64,000 bases of DNA. Source: Peribacillus simplex (GTDB lineage Bacteria > Bacillota > Bacilli > Bacillales > DSM-1321). Position 1 is the stretch's first letter. The number at the start of each line of letters is the position of its first letter. The translations under genes were made by a program, and so were the position numbers. The stretch lies in the NCBI RefSeq assembly GCF_001578185.1, contig NZ_CP011008.1, positions 4,492,001-4,556,000 of the forward strand, read 5' to 3'. Below the pieces are notes generated by a model. It was not told the origin of the DNA, did not search any database, and saw only the letters and a program-made list of their open reading frames with translations. This document shows positions 42,381 through 50,345 of the stretch, piece after piece.

Positions 42381-42451
42381 AATTTATGTCTTTATGAAGT
42401 AGCATCTTCCATCTACGAAGGGCTTCTGATTATAGGGGTTAGCATAAACCT

Positions 42452-42871
42452 TTAGTGGTAGAACCATCTTTCTCCGTTTCCTTCGGCTATAGGCTCTTTT
42501 GTCTCAGCATCTATAATTAAATATTTGTGAGACATTTTTTCTTTTGTCTTTTTAATAGAACAAAAAAGATATATTTGACGTTTAGGATCTATATTTGGGT
42601 GTTTGTTATTATAAATATTAACTAGTGAATATTTTCCCACATTTTTATTTACTGTGGATTTTAAGTCTTTATAAAGAAGTTTTTCTCTAATGTTTCGGGT
42701 TGCTGTTTTGTATTCACTATAGTCTCCTATTTTTCCACTTTTATAAAATTCATTTGCACTGATCAGATTTCTCTTGCTATTATCGATATACTTTTCGGAA
42801 GTTTGTGCATTTACATTAACAGTTATTAACATAAGCATAGTTAAGATTAAAATAGACAATTTAGTTTTCAT
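42452..42871 (-). CDS. Secreted protein (139 residues)
   Basis: A signal peptide (KLSILILTMLMLITVNVNAQ) precedes a mature region of about 115 residues ending YLIIDAETKEPIAEGNGERW. AAAGGAGAGAGG precedes the ATG. No family is recognised. Single-gene cassette. Confidence 0.65.
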   Translation of the reverse strand: MKTKLSILILTMLMLITVNVNAQTSEKYIDNSKRNLISANEFYKSGKIGDYSEYKTATRNIREKLLYKDLKSTVNKNVGKYSLVNIYNNKHPNIDPKRQIYLFCSIKKTKEKMSHKYLIIDAETKEPIAEGNGERWFYH

Positions 42872-42931
42872 TGGGCCTCTCTCCTTTTACAATATTAAAG
42901 GTATTATTCCCAATTTTTGATTTTCTTATAG

Positions 42932-43009
42932 AACTAAACAGCCATAGTCCATAAGAAAAAGGTTGCCGCAGTAACCCTTTGTTAAACTATCGACCTTTTA
43001 GTTGAAGAA
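42932..43009 (+). repeat. Complete cassette-boundary element
   Basis: Shortened arm P AACTAAACAGCCATAGTCC, ATAAG, hairpin GGTTGCCGCAGTAACC, then arm Q AAACTATCGACCTTTTAGTT. Confidence 0.83.
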
Positions 43010-43016
43010 TGGTTAA

Positions 43017-43523
43017 TTAAAACTTAATGTTCAATAATTCTTTCATTTCAAGAAGAACATCAGAATGTTTTTCTTTTGATAAATACATCATTTTCTGTCC
43101 TGCTCCATTTGCTTCTTGCTTCTTTCCGTTCGGTTCTTGAAACATAATCCTTCCATCACTAAAAAAATTTATAGTGTATACTTTGTTATCCATGGTTTCT
43201 TTATCGGATAATATAAAAAAGTAATTCCCTTTTTTATTTAATTCTTTACTCTTCTCCAATAACTCCTTATTAGGAGGTTGCACAAGTTCCATTTTGTTCA
43301 CTTTTTCTATAAAAGCTTGTATTTCATTAATATCTGTAATGACCTTTGAAGTTGACTCGGAAGATACCCCTTCCTCATCAACACCTTGCACTAATAAAGT
43401 TGTATATTCAGCTTCATTAGGTATTTGTAAACTTTCACTTTTCGTTTTTGTTGTTTCTAAACTACAAGCATTTAAGAATATTATCATTAAAATGCAACTA
43501 GAAAACATCTTGAAAAATCTCAA
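43017..43523 (-). CDS. Putative lipoprotein (168 residues)
   Basis: The lipobox LNAC lies at about residue 20 (CILMIIFLNACSLETTK). The mature domain, with FFSDGRIMFQEPNGKKQ, is unrecognised. A TTG start follows GGGAGGGATGAAA. A fragment of a second copy of this gene lies at 56986-57064. Confidence 0.7.
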   Translation of the reverse strand: MRFFKMFSSCILMIIFLNACSLETTKTKSESLQIPNEAEYTTLLVQGVDEEGVSSESTSKVITDINEIQAFIEKVNKMELVQPPNKELLEKSKELNKKGNYFFILSDKETMDNKVYTINFFSDGRIMFQEPNGKKQEANGAGQKMMYLSKEKHSDVLLEMKELLNIKF

Positions 43524-43588
43524 ATTTCATCCCTCCCTTTCTTCCTTCTACAGCATATGGAAATTGAAAAAATATCCATGCTTTTTTG

Positions 43589-43676
43589 TGAACAAACCTG
43601 CCTCGATAGTTCCATAAAAAAAGCTGCCTTAAGACAGCTCCGATCTTCAGCTATAGCACCCGTTAGTTTAAGTAGA
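43589..43676 (+). repeat. Complete cassette-boundary element (A type)
   Basis: Arm P GAACAAACCTGCCTCGATAG, TTCCATAAA, hairpin AGCTGCC..ACAGCT, CGATCTTCAG, arm Q CTATAGCACCCGTTAGTT. Confidence 0.88.
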
Positions 43677-43750
43677 AACCTTCACAATCTCTTCTATACT
43701 TCAACATAATCCAATCCCTAAAATGTGTTGTTCCAGAATCTGCTGCAATA
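43677..43750 (-). pseudogene. Gene tail shared with 50246-50340
   Basis: On the - strand a frame reads ADSGTTHFRDWIMLKYRRDC and runs into arm Q. A decayed version of the same tail follows the Q-type arm at 50213. The source protein is unknown. Confidence 0.4.
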
Positions 43751-43751
43751 C

Positions 43752-43806
43752 AAAAAGACGCCTTCTTATTAAAGAAAAGCGCCCGATTGTTAAAGTTTAA
43801 AAGTCA
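43752..43806 (+). repeat. Degenerate boundary element (GCG type)
   Basis: GACGCCTTCTT..AAGAAAAGCGCCCGA and TTGTTAAAG. It lies between the gene tail and the anti-sigma-like gene. Confidence 0.5.
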
Positions 43807-43865
43807 GCTGATACACTTGAGAATATCGAACAAAATGAATTGGACGGTTTAACCTATATAAAAGA

Positions 43866-43900
43866 TAAAGACGATACCTTTATTTCAATATCGTCCTACC
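43866..43900. terminator. Terminator of the sigma/anti-sigma operon
   Basis: AAGACGATA pairs with TATCGTCCT around a T-rich loop. Confidence 0.6.
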
Positions 43901-43909
43901 TTTATCCAA

Positions 43910-45010
43910 TTAATTTATTATCTTGTCGTCTTTATCAAATATTGTAATGTGGTAAGGATCGTTTTTAACTCTTGATTTCATCTGTTCGGATTGTAGAAAA
44001 TCATCAATAATTTTTTCAAGTTGTTGGGCAAAAGCTTTCGCATTTTCGTCTGAACGGGATAAAGTGATAAACATTTGAATTTCTGGTTCTGGATGAACGG
44101 AATACCCAACCATTCTAACTTTGTAATCCTTTTTCCCTAATAAATCTTCACTCACAGTGTCAAGGATACCCGACCATCTTCCCTCTTGCTCTCTTTTCTT
44201 CATGTTTACTTTTTTTAATTTTACGGTGTATTGATCATTTGTTTTAAGCTGAATTATATTCTGAACATATTGTTCTATCTCATCTGTTCTTTTTTCGGTA
44301 TCAGGTATTTCAACTTCTACTATTTTTTGAGCAATTATTCCTGTTCCTAACAACTTATATTTTTCACTGGCTTTGTCAAGTGAGAGTAGAATTTCCCTAT
44401 TTATTTTGCTGCGTTTTTCTTGCTTCTTAAACTGTTTCTTTTCTTCCTCGCTATGAGGAACATCAACACGTTCCGTATATCTACTTACTTTAACTGTATA
44501 GGCATCATAACCCTTAGATTTTAGTATATCTTTTGTAATATCATCTACATCACTTTTAACATCATCAAAATACTTTTCTGAACCCTGAATTGCAATTTCG
44601 ATTTCCTTTTTCGGAAATGAGACTCCTACTCCAGTCTTTTTGTAACCTTTTGCTCTTAGTTCCTCCGATATGAGTAGAACTATATTATTCTTATTTTCAA
44701 AAATTTGTCCTAAGTAAGGAATTTTGGATGCGACTTTTGCCATTGCTGGTGAAACAAATGCAGAACTTATAAATAAACCAAATAATATAATCAGCGCGAT
44801 ACTAGAATATGCTAACTTCCGAATCAGACTTACTTTTTTGATACGAGTTAATAGGATAGGGTGCTTATTTCTCTCTTGGGATTCCAAATTTTCAATATCA
44901 GTTAAGATTCGGTTTTTCAGTTCTTGTTTTTGTTTTGTTTTCCACATTAGATCGGAATTTAATTTCTTTAAGGAACTATCAAAATCAGTATCTTCATATT
45001 GCTTTTTCAT
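43910..45010 (-). CDS. Membrane-anchored anti-sigma-factor-like protein
   Basis: The 366-residue protein has a cytoplasmic head of about 70 residues, one TM (LAYSSIALIILFGLFISSAF) and a large extracytoplasmic domain made of two similar halves (KTGVGVSFPKKEIEI.. and related). It resembles the DUF4030/DUF4179 group that accompanies ECF sigma factors. AGGAGGGG precedes the ATG, which lies 17 bases inside the sigma gene, as expected for a translationally coupled pair. Confidence 0.75.
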   Translation of the reverse strand: MKKQYEDTDFDSSLKKLNSDLMWKTKQKQELKNRILTDIENLESQERNKHPILLTRIKKVSLIRKLAYSSIALIILFGLFISSAFVSPAMAKVASKIPYLGQIFENKNNIVLLISEELRAKGYKKTGVGVSFPKKEIEIAIQGSEKYFDDVKSDVDDITKDILKSKGYDAYTVKVSRYTERVDVPHSEEEKKQFKKQEKRSKINREILLSLDKASEKYKLLGTGIIAQKIVEVEIPDTEKRTDEIEQYVQNIIQLKTNDQYTVKLKKVNMKKREQEGRWSGILDTVSEDLLGKKDYKVRMVGYSVHPEPEIQMFITLSRSDENAKAFAQQLEKIIDDFLQSEQMKSRVKNDPYHITIFDKDDKIIN

Positions 45011-45521
45011 CCAAATACCCCTCCTTTATTAATTGTTTTTTCAATGCAGGAATAGCTCTAAAAAGAGTCGATTTAACTTTACTCTCAGACCAGCTCAATA
45101 TCTTTGCCGTATCCTCAATAGAAAAGCCTTTGATCTTTCTTAAAACGATCACCTTTCGATATGTATCTTTGATTTCCCCTAACGCTTTATATAGTTCAAA
45201 TGATTCCTCTTTTATTTGAATCATTTCTTCAGGCAATGAGTTATTGTCCTTTTGCAAAAGAAATACTTCTTTAAAGAACCTGCTGGGTTTGCGTTTTCTT
45301 AAAAAATCAACCGTTAAATTGTGAGCGATACTGAATAGCCATGTTTTTTCACTGGAATGCTGATTAAATGAATTATGATATAAATACGCTTTTACAAAGG
45401 TATCATGGGTCAAATCCTCTGATTGTTGATAATCCTTAACCATCAATAAAATAAAACTTAAAATGGATTTACTATGTTGGTCATACCAATCTGCAATTTC
45501 TTCTTTTCTGTACTTCGACAA
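44994..45521 (-). CDS. ECF-type RNA polymerase sigma factor
   Basis: The 175-residue protein has sigma region 2 (YQQSEDLTHDTFVKAY, EKTWLFSIAHNLTVDFLRKR) and region 4 (KVIVLRKIKGFSIEDTAKIL, SESKVKSTLFRA). A TTG start follows AGGAGGG. With the anti-sigma partner it forms an envelope stress switch. Confidence 0.9.
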   Translation of the reverse strand: MSKYRKEEIADWYDQHSKSILSFILLMVKDYQQSEDLTHDTFVKAYLYHNSFNQHSSEKTWLFSIAHNLTVDFLRKRKPSRFFKEVFLLQKDNNSLPEEMIQIKEESFELYKALGEIKDTYRKVIVLRKIKGFSIEDTAKILSWSESKVKSTLFRAIPALKKQLIKEGYLDEKAI

Positions 45522-45594
45522 GTTACCAACCCTCCTTTTCTTGAATGTTCAATACTTAGACGTATTAACTAAATAAAAGTTGTGTTTTTACATA

Positions 45595-45631
45595 AAAAAA
45601 CCTCTAAAAGTTTAGATTAGAGATTTTTTCG
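45595..45631. terminator. Repeated bidirectional terminator
   Basis: AAAACCTCTAA..TTAGAGATTTTTT, nearly the same as at 10693. Confidence 0.7.
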
Positions 45632-45635
45632 TTTT

Positions 45636-45720
45636 TGAATGTACGATAATTGAAAGACCCGTACATTCAAAAGGCTGCCTCAGCAACCTTCCATATTGAA
45701 GTAAAGCACCCGTTAGAATA
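45636..45720 (+). repeat. Boundary element with a substituted arm P
   Basis: In place of the usual P there is GAATGTACG..CGTACATTC (45637-45668). It is followed by a normal hairpin GGCTGCC..AGCAACC, TATTGAAGTAAAG and CACCCGTTAG. Confidence 0.75.
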
Positions 45721-45730
45721 ATGTATATAA

Positions 45731-46294
45731 TTAGATTTTTATTACTTTATCTTCATCCCATATACGTTCCAAGATCACTTCATTATTAATACAGATTATT
45801 TGAAAAACGTCAGGATTACTAAGGTTTTTCCAACACTCAAAATCAAAGTCACTATTATAATTCTTTAAAAGTAAGGATATTATATTTCCGTGACTGACGA
45901 TTACTGTGTTTTCAGTCCCACTTTTAAAGACTTCTTCTACAACATTTACAATTCGATTCATTGCTTCTTGACTTGACTCTCCTCCTTCAAATTTTAATTC
46001 CATATCATTAAATGTTGCTTTTAGTTTTTCATACCAATCAAGTAAGTCCGTTGTGCTTAGTGTGCGTTCTGAGAGGCGTTCATCAATCTCTATTTTAATA
46101 TTTGTTTTCTCACTTAATGCTTCTACTGATTGAATAGCACGCAAAAAAGGACTTGATATTAATCGGTCAATTTTTGCATTATTGAAGAAATCAACTAAAT
46201 ATTTCGCTTGTTTTAAACCTTTTTCTGTTAATGGTGATTCCGAAGGTTGCCCCTGTGCTTCGCAATGTCTGACAATGAAAATCTTCTTTAACAT
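45731..46294 (-). CDS. Histidine phosphatase-family protein
   Basis: The 187-residue protein has the FIVRHCEAQGQ phosphohistidine motif (RHC in place of RHG), ISSPFLRAIQ, EGGESSQEAMNRI with the acid/base Glu, and VIVSHGNIISLLL. It is likely a small-molecule or protein phosphatase. It lies 15 bases after the PP2C-like gene, giving a two-gene cassette. Confidence 0.88.
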   Translation of the reverse strand: MLKKIFIVRHCEAQGQPSESPLTEKGLKQAKYLVDFFNNAKIDRLISSPFLRAIQSVEALSEKTNIKIEIDERLSERTLSTTDLLDWYEKLKATFNDMELKFEGGESSQEAMNRIVNVVEEVFKSGTENTVIVSHGNIISLLLKNYNSDFDFECWKNLSNPDVFQIICINNEVILERIWDEDKVIKI

Positions 46295-46309
46295 AAGCCC
46301 CTCCCACCT

Positions 46310-47170
46310 CTAGTCGCTTGGTTTACTTGCTTCTTCTGATATATAAACTTCCCAGGTAACTATGGTAGTGCTATCCCTAACATTGTTTTCTTGAATTTCT
46401 TGCAGCAATAATTTAATACCTTCGTCGTTTTGACAATTAGCAAACACCTTAAATATTTCACTTGGATTAATAAAAGGGGTATTTGAACATTCTATTAAAC
46501 CATCAGTAGTCAAAAAAATATGATTTAACCCTTTTCTTAGCTCTCTTGTCCCACTGGTATAACAAGGCACTTTGTTATCAAATGTGTTGACCTGTCCTAC
46601 CCATTCATAGAATTGTCTTTGATTGAGTTGATATTGTCCAAGTGCAACTAAATCTTGATGAAATAAATAAAGAATACAGTCTCCTACCGAAAACCACCAA
46701 AGATACTTATGTTTTCGTACTACGATTAAACAGGAGGCTTCACCTTTTACTTTACGACAAATTGAAAGAAATTTATCACTTTGAAAAAGGTTTAATACCT
46801 TCTCTTCAAGGTTTTTAAACATATAATGATTTGTAGTAGGAAAGGTTAATAGGTTTTCCATATCAGTTTTATTCTGTTTAAAAAGTTCGATCACTATCTC
46901 AGCACTCTCGGCAGTATAGTGTGCATCTAATATAATTACGAATTCCCAGTCCTCATTTTTATTTGACCAGACTAAGCAACCATCTTCGTTCTTATTTTGA
47001 CCTGCTTTTGAGTTTCCTCCATATCGTCCAACTATAATTGGGTTAAGCTTTTGAATATCTGGATTATCAATAAAATCTTCCTGACTTCCAACCCAACTAA
47101 ATTCTTCACCCTTATAAGTCCTTGAAGTTTGTGTATCCTTCAGTGTGTTATTACAAAAACACCCTTCCAC
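46310..47170 (-). CDS. PP2C-like serine/threonine phosphatase
   Basis: The 286-residue protein has PP2C-type metal motifs: GGNSKAGQNKNEDGCLVW near the start, IILDAHYTAE (DxH in place of DGHGG), FSVGDCILYLF and HIFLTTDGLIECS. Some catalytic positions are altered, so activity or substrate may differ. The GTG start follows AAGGGG. It heads a phosphatase pair. Confidence 0.83.
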   Translation of the reverse strand: MEGCFCNNTLKDTQTSRTYKGEEFSWVGSQEDFIDNPDIQKLNPIIVGRYGGNSKAGQNKNEDGCLVWSNKNEDWEFVIILDAHYTAESAEIVIELFKQNKTDMENLLTFPTTNHYMFKNLEEKVLNLFQSDKFLSICRKVKGEASCLIVVRKHKYLWWFSVGDCILYLFHQDLVALGQYQLNQRQFYEWVGQVNTFDNKVPCYTSGTRELRKGLNHIFLTTDGLIECSNTPFINPSEIFKVFANCQNDEGIKLLLQEIQENNVRDSTTIVTWEVYISEEASKPSD

Positions 47171-47264
47171 AATTACTATCCCCTTTTCCGATATAGATAA
47201 AATTATAAAACAAACATAACCAAATTTGTTATTTATCTAACTATTGATAATAAATATTCCAAAT
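47171..47264. other. Leader of the phosphatase pair
   Basis: A+T-rich region before the PP2C gene that presumably holds its promoter. No separate gene. Confidence 0.35.
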
Positions 47265-47320
47265 GAAAGGCTGCCTCACCCAACCTTCCTTATTGAAGTA
47301 AAGCACCCTTTAGTAAAATA
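47265..47320 (+). repeat. Boundary element with truncated arm P
   Basis: Hairpin GGCTGCCTCACCCAACC, TTATTGAAGTAAAG and CACCCTTTAGTAAAATAAG. Confidence 0.8.
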
Positions 47321-47403
47321 AGTTCAGCCAGATATTTCTGGTTGAACCCATTAATTCACCGTCGGTCCACCATTGGCGAATAATTCAGCTTATCTCCACC
47401 CGA
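47313..47403 (-). repeat. 90-bp sequence repeated at 50751-50845
   Basis: After arm Q both places carry AGTAAAATAAGTTCAGCCA, a hairpin (TTCAGCCA..TGGTTGAA) and ACCGTCGGTCCACCAT..GGCGAATAAT. Here a base deletion breaks the tiny frame present at 50751. Confidence 0.8.
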
Positions 47404-47435
47404 AAACGGAACCGATTACAAATAAGCAGTTTAAT

Positions 47436-47987
47436 CTATAATCCTTCTGAGTTAATAATTCCATAATATACTAGATCTTCAAATCGATTTTCTTTCCTCA
47501 CATGGTCAATTAATATCCCTTCTTTTTTCAAGCCTAATTTTTGCATCACTCTTCCTGAAGCTGGATTTGAATGAAAGTAACGGGCAAATACTTTATGGTA
47601 TTGCTTTTCTTCAAATGCAAAATGCAATATAGCTTGCGCTGCCTCTGTAGCATATCCATTTCCCCAAAATTTTTCACCAATCCAATAGGCTATTTCACCA
47701 TTATTAAACTTTTGGTTGTTAGATAACGCTATAGCCCCATATAATTCTTCACTTTCCTTATCTGTTATAGCAAATTCATATGATTTATTAGTATTAAAAT
47801 TATCAAGATGATGCTCAATCCATGATAAAGCATCCTCGATAGAGTATGGATAAGGTAGGTACAATGTATTTTTATAAATATTATAATTATTACAAAGTTT
47901 AGTAACAGCTACTGCATCAGATTTTTGAAACAGTCTTAGTACTAGCCTTTTAGAGGTAATTGTTTTATTTAGATTATCATATATCAT
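47436..47987 (-). CDS. GNAT N-acetyltransferase (RimJ/RimL type)
   Basis: The 183-residue protein has TITSKRLVLRLFQKSDAVAV, YWIGEKFWGNGYATEAAQAI and the C-terminal NPASGRVMQKLGLKKEG. These are hallmarks of Acetyltransf_3 enzymes acting on protein N-termini or small amines. AGGGAGGG precedes the ATG. Confidence 0.9.
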   Translation of the reverse strand: MIYDNLNKTITSKRLVLRLFQKSDAVAVTKLCNNYNIYKNTLYLPYPYSIEDALSWIEHHLDNFNTNKSYEFAITDKESEELYGAIALSNNQKFNNGEIAYWIGEKFWGNGYATEAAQAILHFAFEEKQYHKVFARYFHSNPASGRVMQKLGLKKEGILIDHVRKENRFEDLVYYGIINSEGL

Positions 47988-48055
47988 AAGAAACCCTCCC
48001 TAATTTTGGATATTTATTCTTGTATATATTTACTATAATTATCCAAAAGTTCTTA

Positions 48056-48136
48056 TTCAACTAAACTGCCCCGTTAGTGCCATAAGAAAAAGCGATCCTT
48101 CTTAATGAAGAATCGCTCCTGATAGTTCTATAAGTT
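48056..48136 (+). repeat. Complete cassette-boundary element (GCGATC hairpin)
   Basis: Arm P CAACTAAACTGCCCCGTTAG, TGCCATAAG, hairpin AGCGATCCTTC..GAAGAATCGCT, and short Q CCTGATAGTTCTATAAG, which overlaps the stop of the MBL gene. Confidence 0.87.
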
Positions 48137-48868
48137 TTTAATGATATTTTCAATTTGGGTATGAACCTTATTATTACATACTCCCCCGTGGTAGCAAATT
48201 ACAGATTCAATATCGTACCTTAAAAATTTATCTAAAGAAGAAATCGCAGTGTCCATATCGAGTGTTGTTTGCTCAACGGGTCCTCTTAGATTCCCATCTA
48301 TATAAATCATTGCATCAGCAGCAACAAGAACTCTACTTTTTTTCAAATACAGGCTTATATGTCCAGGGGTATGTCCAGGAGTAAATAGAACTTTTATCCC
48401 TCCGAAATAGGGTAGTTCTTGACCGTCCGATAAAGTAGTATCAATTTTAGCTTTAGGAGGATTTTTACAAAGCTCAAGCATTATTCTTGATTGGTCCTCT
48501 GGAAGAGAGTCTAAAATCTTAGCCATACTTTTAGGGTTCGTTTTAATAAGAGAAATTTCCCCTTCTATGTATGGCTTATCAAGTTCATGAGCGAATATTT
48601 CAATACTTCTTTTAGTTGCCTTTAAGATTTCTGGCACACTTCCAATATGGTCAATATCTTGATGTGTTAATATAACTGCTTTTAATTTATCTAATGATAA
48701 ACCTATTCTATCCATTGCTGAGATTATTTGCTCATATTGTCCTGGCATTCCTGTATCTATCAAAATAGCTTCTTTATCATCCCAGAGAAGCGTCGGGTGT
48801 ATGACTGCTTTCCCTCCAAACGCTTCAGCTTCTAACTCAAGCATTTCAACTCCATTAGCTATTCTCAT
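48128..48868 (-). CDS. MBL-fold metallo-hydrolase
   Basis: The 246-residue protein has LTHQDIDHIGSVPEIL (HxxxDH), FTPGHTPGHISLYLKK, an Asp in VLVAADAMIY and a terminal CYHGG. It fits the lactonase/glyoxalase-II-like group. GGAGGGG precedes the chosen ATG. Its last codons lie inside arm Q. Confidence 0.87.
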   Translation of the reverse strand: MRIANGVEMLELEAEAFGGKAVIHPTLLWDDKEAILIDTGMPGQYEQIISAMDRIGLSLDKLKAVILTHQDIDHIGSVPEILKATKRSIEIFAHELDKPYIEGEISLIKTNPKSMAKILDSLPEDQSRIMLELCKNPPKAKIDTTLSDGQELPYFGGIKVLFTPGHTPGHISLYLKKSRVLVAADAMIYIDGNLRGPVEQTTLDMDTAISSLDKFLRYDIESVICYHGGVCNNKVHTQIENIIKNL

Positions 48869-49010
48869 TAAGTTCCCCTCCAAAATTATTGATTAATTGC
48901 ATATTTAAATAACTGTTTAGTTTAATTTACCAATTAACCAAGGAGGTTTCAATAACAAATAATTAATCGTAACATATAAAATATTTTTTGTCAATGTTTT
49001 TTTTCTTACA
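48869..49010. other. Leader of the MBL gene
   Basis: No separate gene. It is A+T-rich and ends at arm P. Confidence 0.35.
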
Positions 49011-49090
49011 CTATGGAACTAACCTGCCCCGTTAGTTCCATAGTTCCATAAATTCAAAAATCCGTTACTGAAGTAGAACAGAATTAGTTG
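49011..49090 (+). repeat. Boundary element with reduced centre
   Basis: Arm P GGAACTAACCTGCCCCGTTAG and a duplicated TTCCATAGTTCCATAA, then ATCCGTTACTGAAG as Q. The GC hairpin is missing. Confidence 0.75.
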
Positions 49091-49551
49091 TGGGCAGCAT
49101 TTCTTCTATACCAATCCTCTAATGACATCTCTCCAAAGGATTCTTCAAAGTCCAATCTTAAAGGAGCAATTAATTCAAGAGAATTTCCGTCTGGGTCATT
49201 AAAATAAATAGCTGCATGAGCTTGTGGATTGTTATCAAGAACTAAAGGTTGTTGTTCTTCAGTTAAGTCAAAAGCTGTACGAATTTCGATTCCTTTACTA
49301 TTTAACCAATCTTTTGCTGATGTCATGTCCTCTATATCTATTTGTAAAGCTACATGTCGTATTGAAGGATGGTACGGAATTTCTACTTGGTTTGTTTCCC
49401 ATAGACCAAGCCAACTTTTACCTTTCTCAATCCAGAAGAAAGCTACTTTATCATTTTGATATGCAATTTCTAAATCTAATTTTTTATAAAATTTTATTGA
49501 TTTTTCAAGATTACTTACAGGTAAATGTGCCTCGTAAAGACCTTTTATCAT
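49084..49551 (-). CDS. VOC-family protein (glyoxalase/dioxygenase fold)
   Basis: The 155-residue protein has LYEAHLPVSNLEKSIKFYKK, IRHVALQIDIEDM and IYFNDPDGNSLELIAPL, with His/Glu metal ligands. Substrate unknown. GAGGTGGG precedes the ATG. A truncated copy of its 3' end lies at 31098. Confidence 0.88.
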   Translation of the reverse strand: MIKGLYEAHLPVSNLEKSIKFYKKLDLEIAYQNDKVAFFWIEKGKSWLGLWETNQVEIPYHPSIRHVALQIDIEDMTSAKDWLNSKGIEIRTAFDLTEEQQPLVLDNNPQAHAAIYFNDPDGNSLELIAPLRLDFEESFGEMSLEDWYRRNAAHN

Positions 49552-49683
49552 TTCTCGTCCCACCTCGTTATAATATCAATAAATTCCTAATATTTACTTT
49601 ATCATACTAAATTTGGATTCTGCAGAAACTAGCTCGAATCCATCTACATTTATAATCGTAGTTTTTGGGATTAAATCAAAATT
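49552..49683. other. Leader of the VOC gene
   Basis: No separate gene; a TATGATAAAGTA box at about 49600 on the - strand could be its -10. Confidence 0.35.
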
Positions 49684-49768
49684 GAACTAATCTGCCCCTT
49701 TAGTGCCATAAGAAAAAGCTGCCTTATAGAAAGCTCTGATCTTCAGCTAACGCACCTGTTAAGTTTAA
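49684..49768 (+). repeat. Complete cassette-boundary element (A type)
   Basis: Arm P GAACTAATCTGCCCCTTTAG, TGCCATAAG, hairpin AGCTGCC..AAAGCT, CTGATCTTCAG, arm Q CTAACGCACCTGTTAAGTT. Confidence 0.9.
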
Positions 49769-49777
49769 AAATCCGTT

Positions 49778-49960
49778 TTATTTATCAATGTCTATGTCAT
49801 CATCGAGAAAAGATTTTTTATCTTTAATTCCATACTTCTTTTCAAGTAATTCACCAATAATTGAGCTGTTAATACCTCTTCTGACTGCTGTTTCAATAAC
49901 TATATAAAGAACAAATAACGAAACAATATAAAGAACAATAGATAAACCAATAGACTGCAT
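49778..49960 (-). CDS. Small membrane protein (60 residues)
   Basis: One TM (LSIVLYIVSLFVLYIVIETA) is followed by a polar tail ending KKSFLDDDIDIDK. AGGGAGG precedes the ATG. Single-gene cassette, no family recognised. Confidence 0.65.
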   Translation of the reverse strand: MQSIGLSIVLYIVSLFVLYIVIETAVRRGINSSIIGELLEKKYGIKDKKSFLDDDIDIDK

Positions 49961-49973
49961 TTAAAAAACCTCC

Positions 49974-50054
49974 CTAACTACCTGCCCCGTTCATAAAGAA
50001 AAAACTGCCTTAAAGACTGCTCTGATCTTCAGCTAACACACCTTTAGTTGAATA
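49974..50054 (+). repeat. Complete cassette-boundary element (A type)
   Basis: Arm P AACTACCTGCCCCGTTCATAA, hairpin CTGCC..GACTGCTC, CTGATCTTCAG, arm Q CTAACACACCTTTAGTTG. Confidence 0.87.
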
Positions 50055-50058
50055 AAAA

Positions 50059-50154
50059 CTATTTTGTTAAAAGCCAAATTACAAATAAAACAATAGTGAT
50101 TATAGCCCAAAAAATAGCCTGTCTATTTTTCGAACCTCTTTTTTCTGTACTCAA
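50059..50154 (-). CDS. 31-residue membrane peptide
   Basis: AAGGAGATGGTTA precedes a TTG start. The peptide reads MSTEKRGSKNRQAIFWAIIT then IVLFVIWLLTK, a basic head and one TM. It fills a unit by itself, with a TATGGTAAAAT box upstream and arm Q directly downstream. Function is unknown. Confidence 0.6.
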   Translation of the reverse strand: MSTEKRGSKNRQAIFWAIITIVLFVIWLLTK

Positions 50155-50173
50155 ATAACCATCTCCTTGATAT

Positions 50174-50184
50174 ATTTTACCATA
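50174..50184 (-). promoter_or_regulatory. TATGGTAAAAT extended -10 box
   Basis: TTGGATTTTTATGGTAAAAT lies between arm P and the ribosome site of the 31-residue gene, 20 bases from the start codon. It nearly duplicates the box at 15600. Confidence 0.55.
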
Positions 50185-50202
50185 AAAATCCAATGTCTTT
50201 AT

Positions 50203-50246
50203 GCAACTATCCTGCCCCGTTAGTTTAAGTACATTCTTTCACAATC
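50203..50246 (+). repeat. Hybrid arm: left half of P joined to right half of Q
   Basis: GCAACTATCCTGCCCC is the left of arm P. GTTAGTTTAAGTACATTC is the right of a Q arm with its extension. The hairpin that should lie between is absent, so P and Q have recombined at the shared GTTAG core. Confidence 0.8.
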
Positions 50247-50345
50247 TCAATAGCGTAGAGCCTTTTTAGACACAATCCAATCACCTACAAAATAGAGTTC
50301 ATAATGTCCATATGACTTGTACCAGAATGCTTATCGTTGTAAATA
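50247..50345 (-). pseudogene. Decayed gene tail like that at 43677
   Basis: The - strand retains GDWIVSKKALRY and SGTSHM in broken frames, matching SGTTH and RDWIMLKYRRDC at 43677. Confidence 0.35.
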
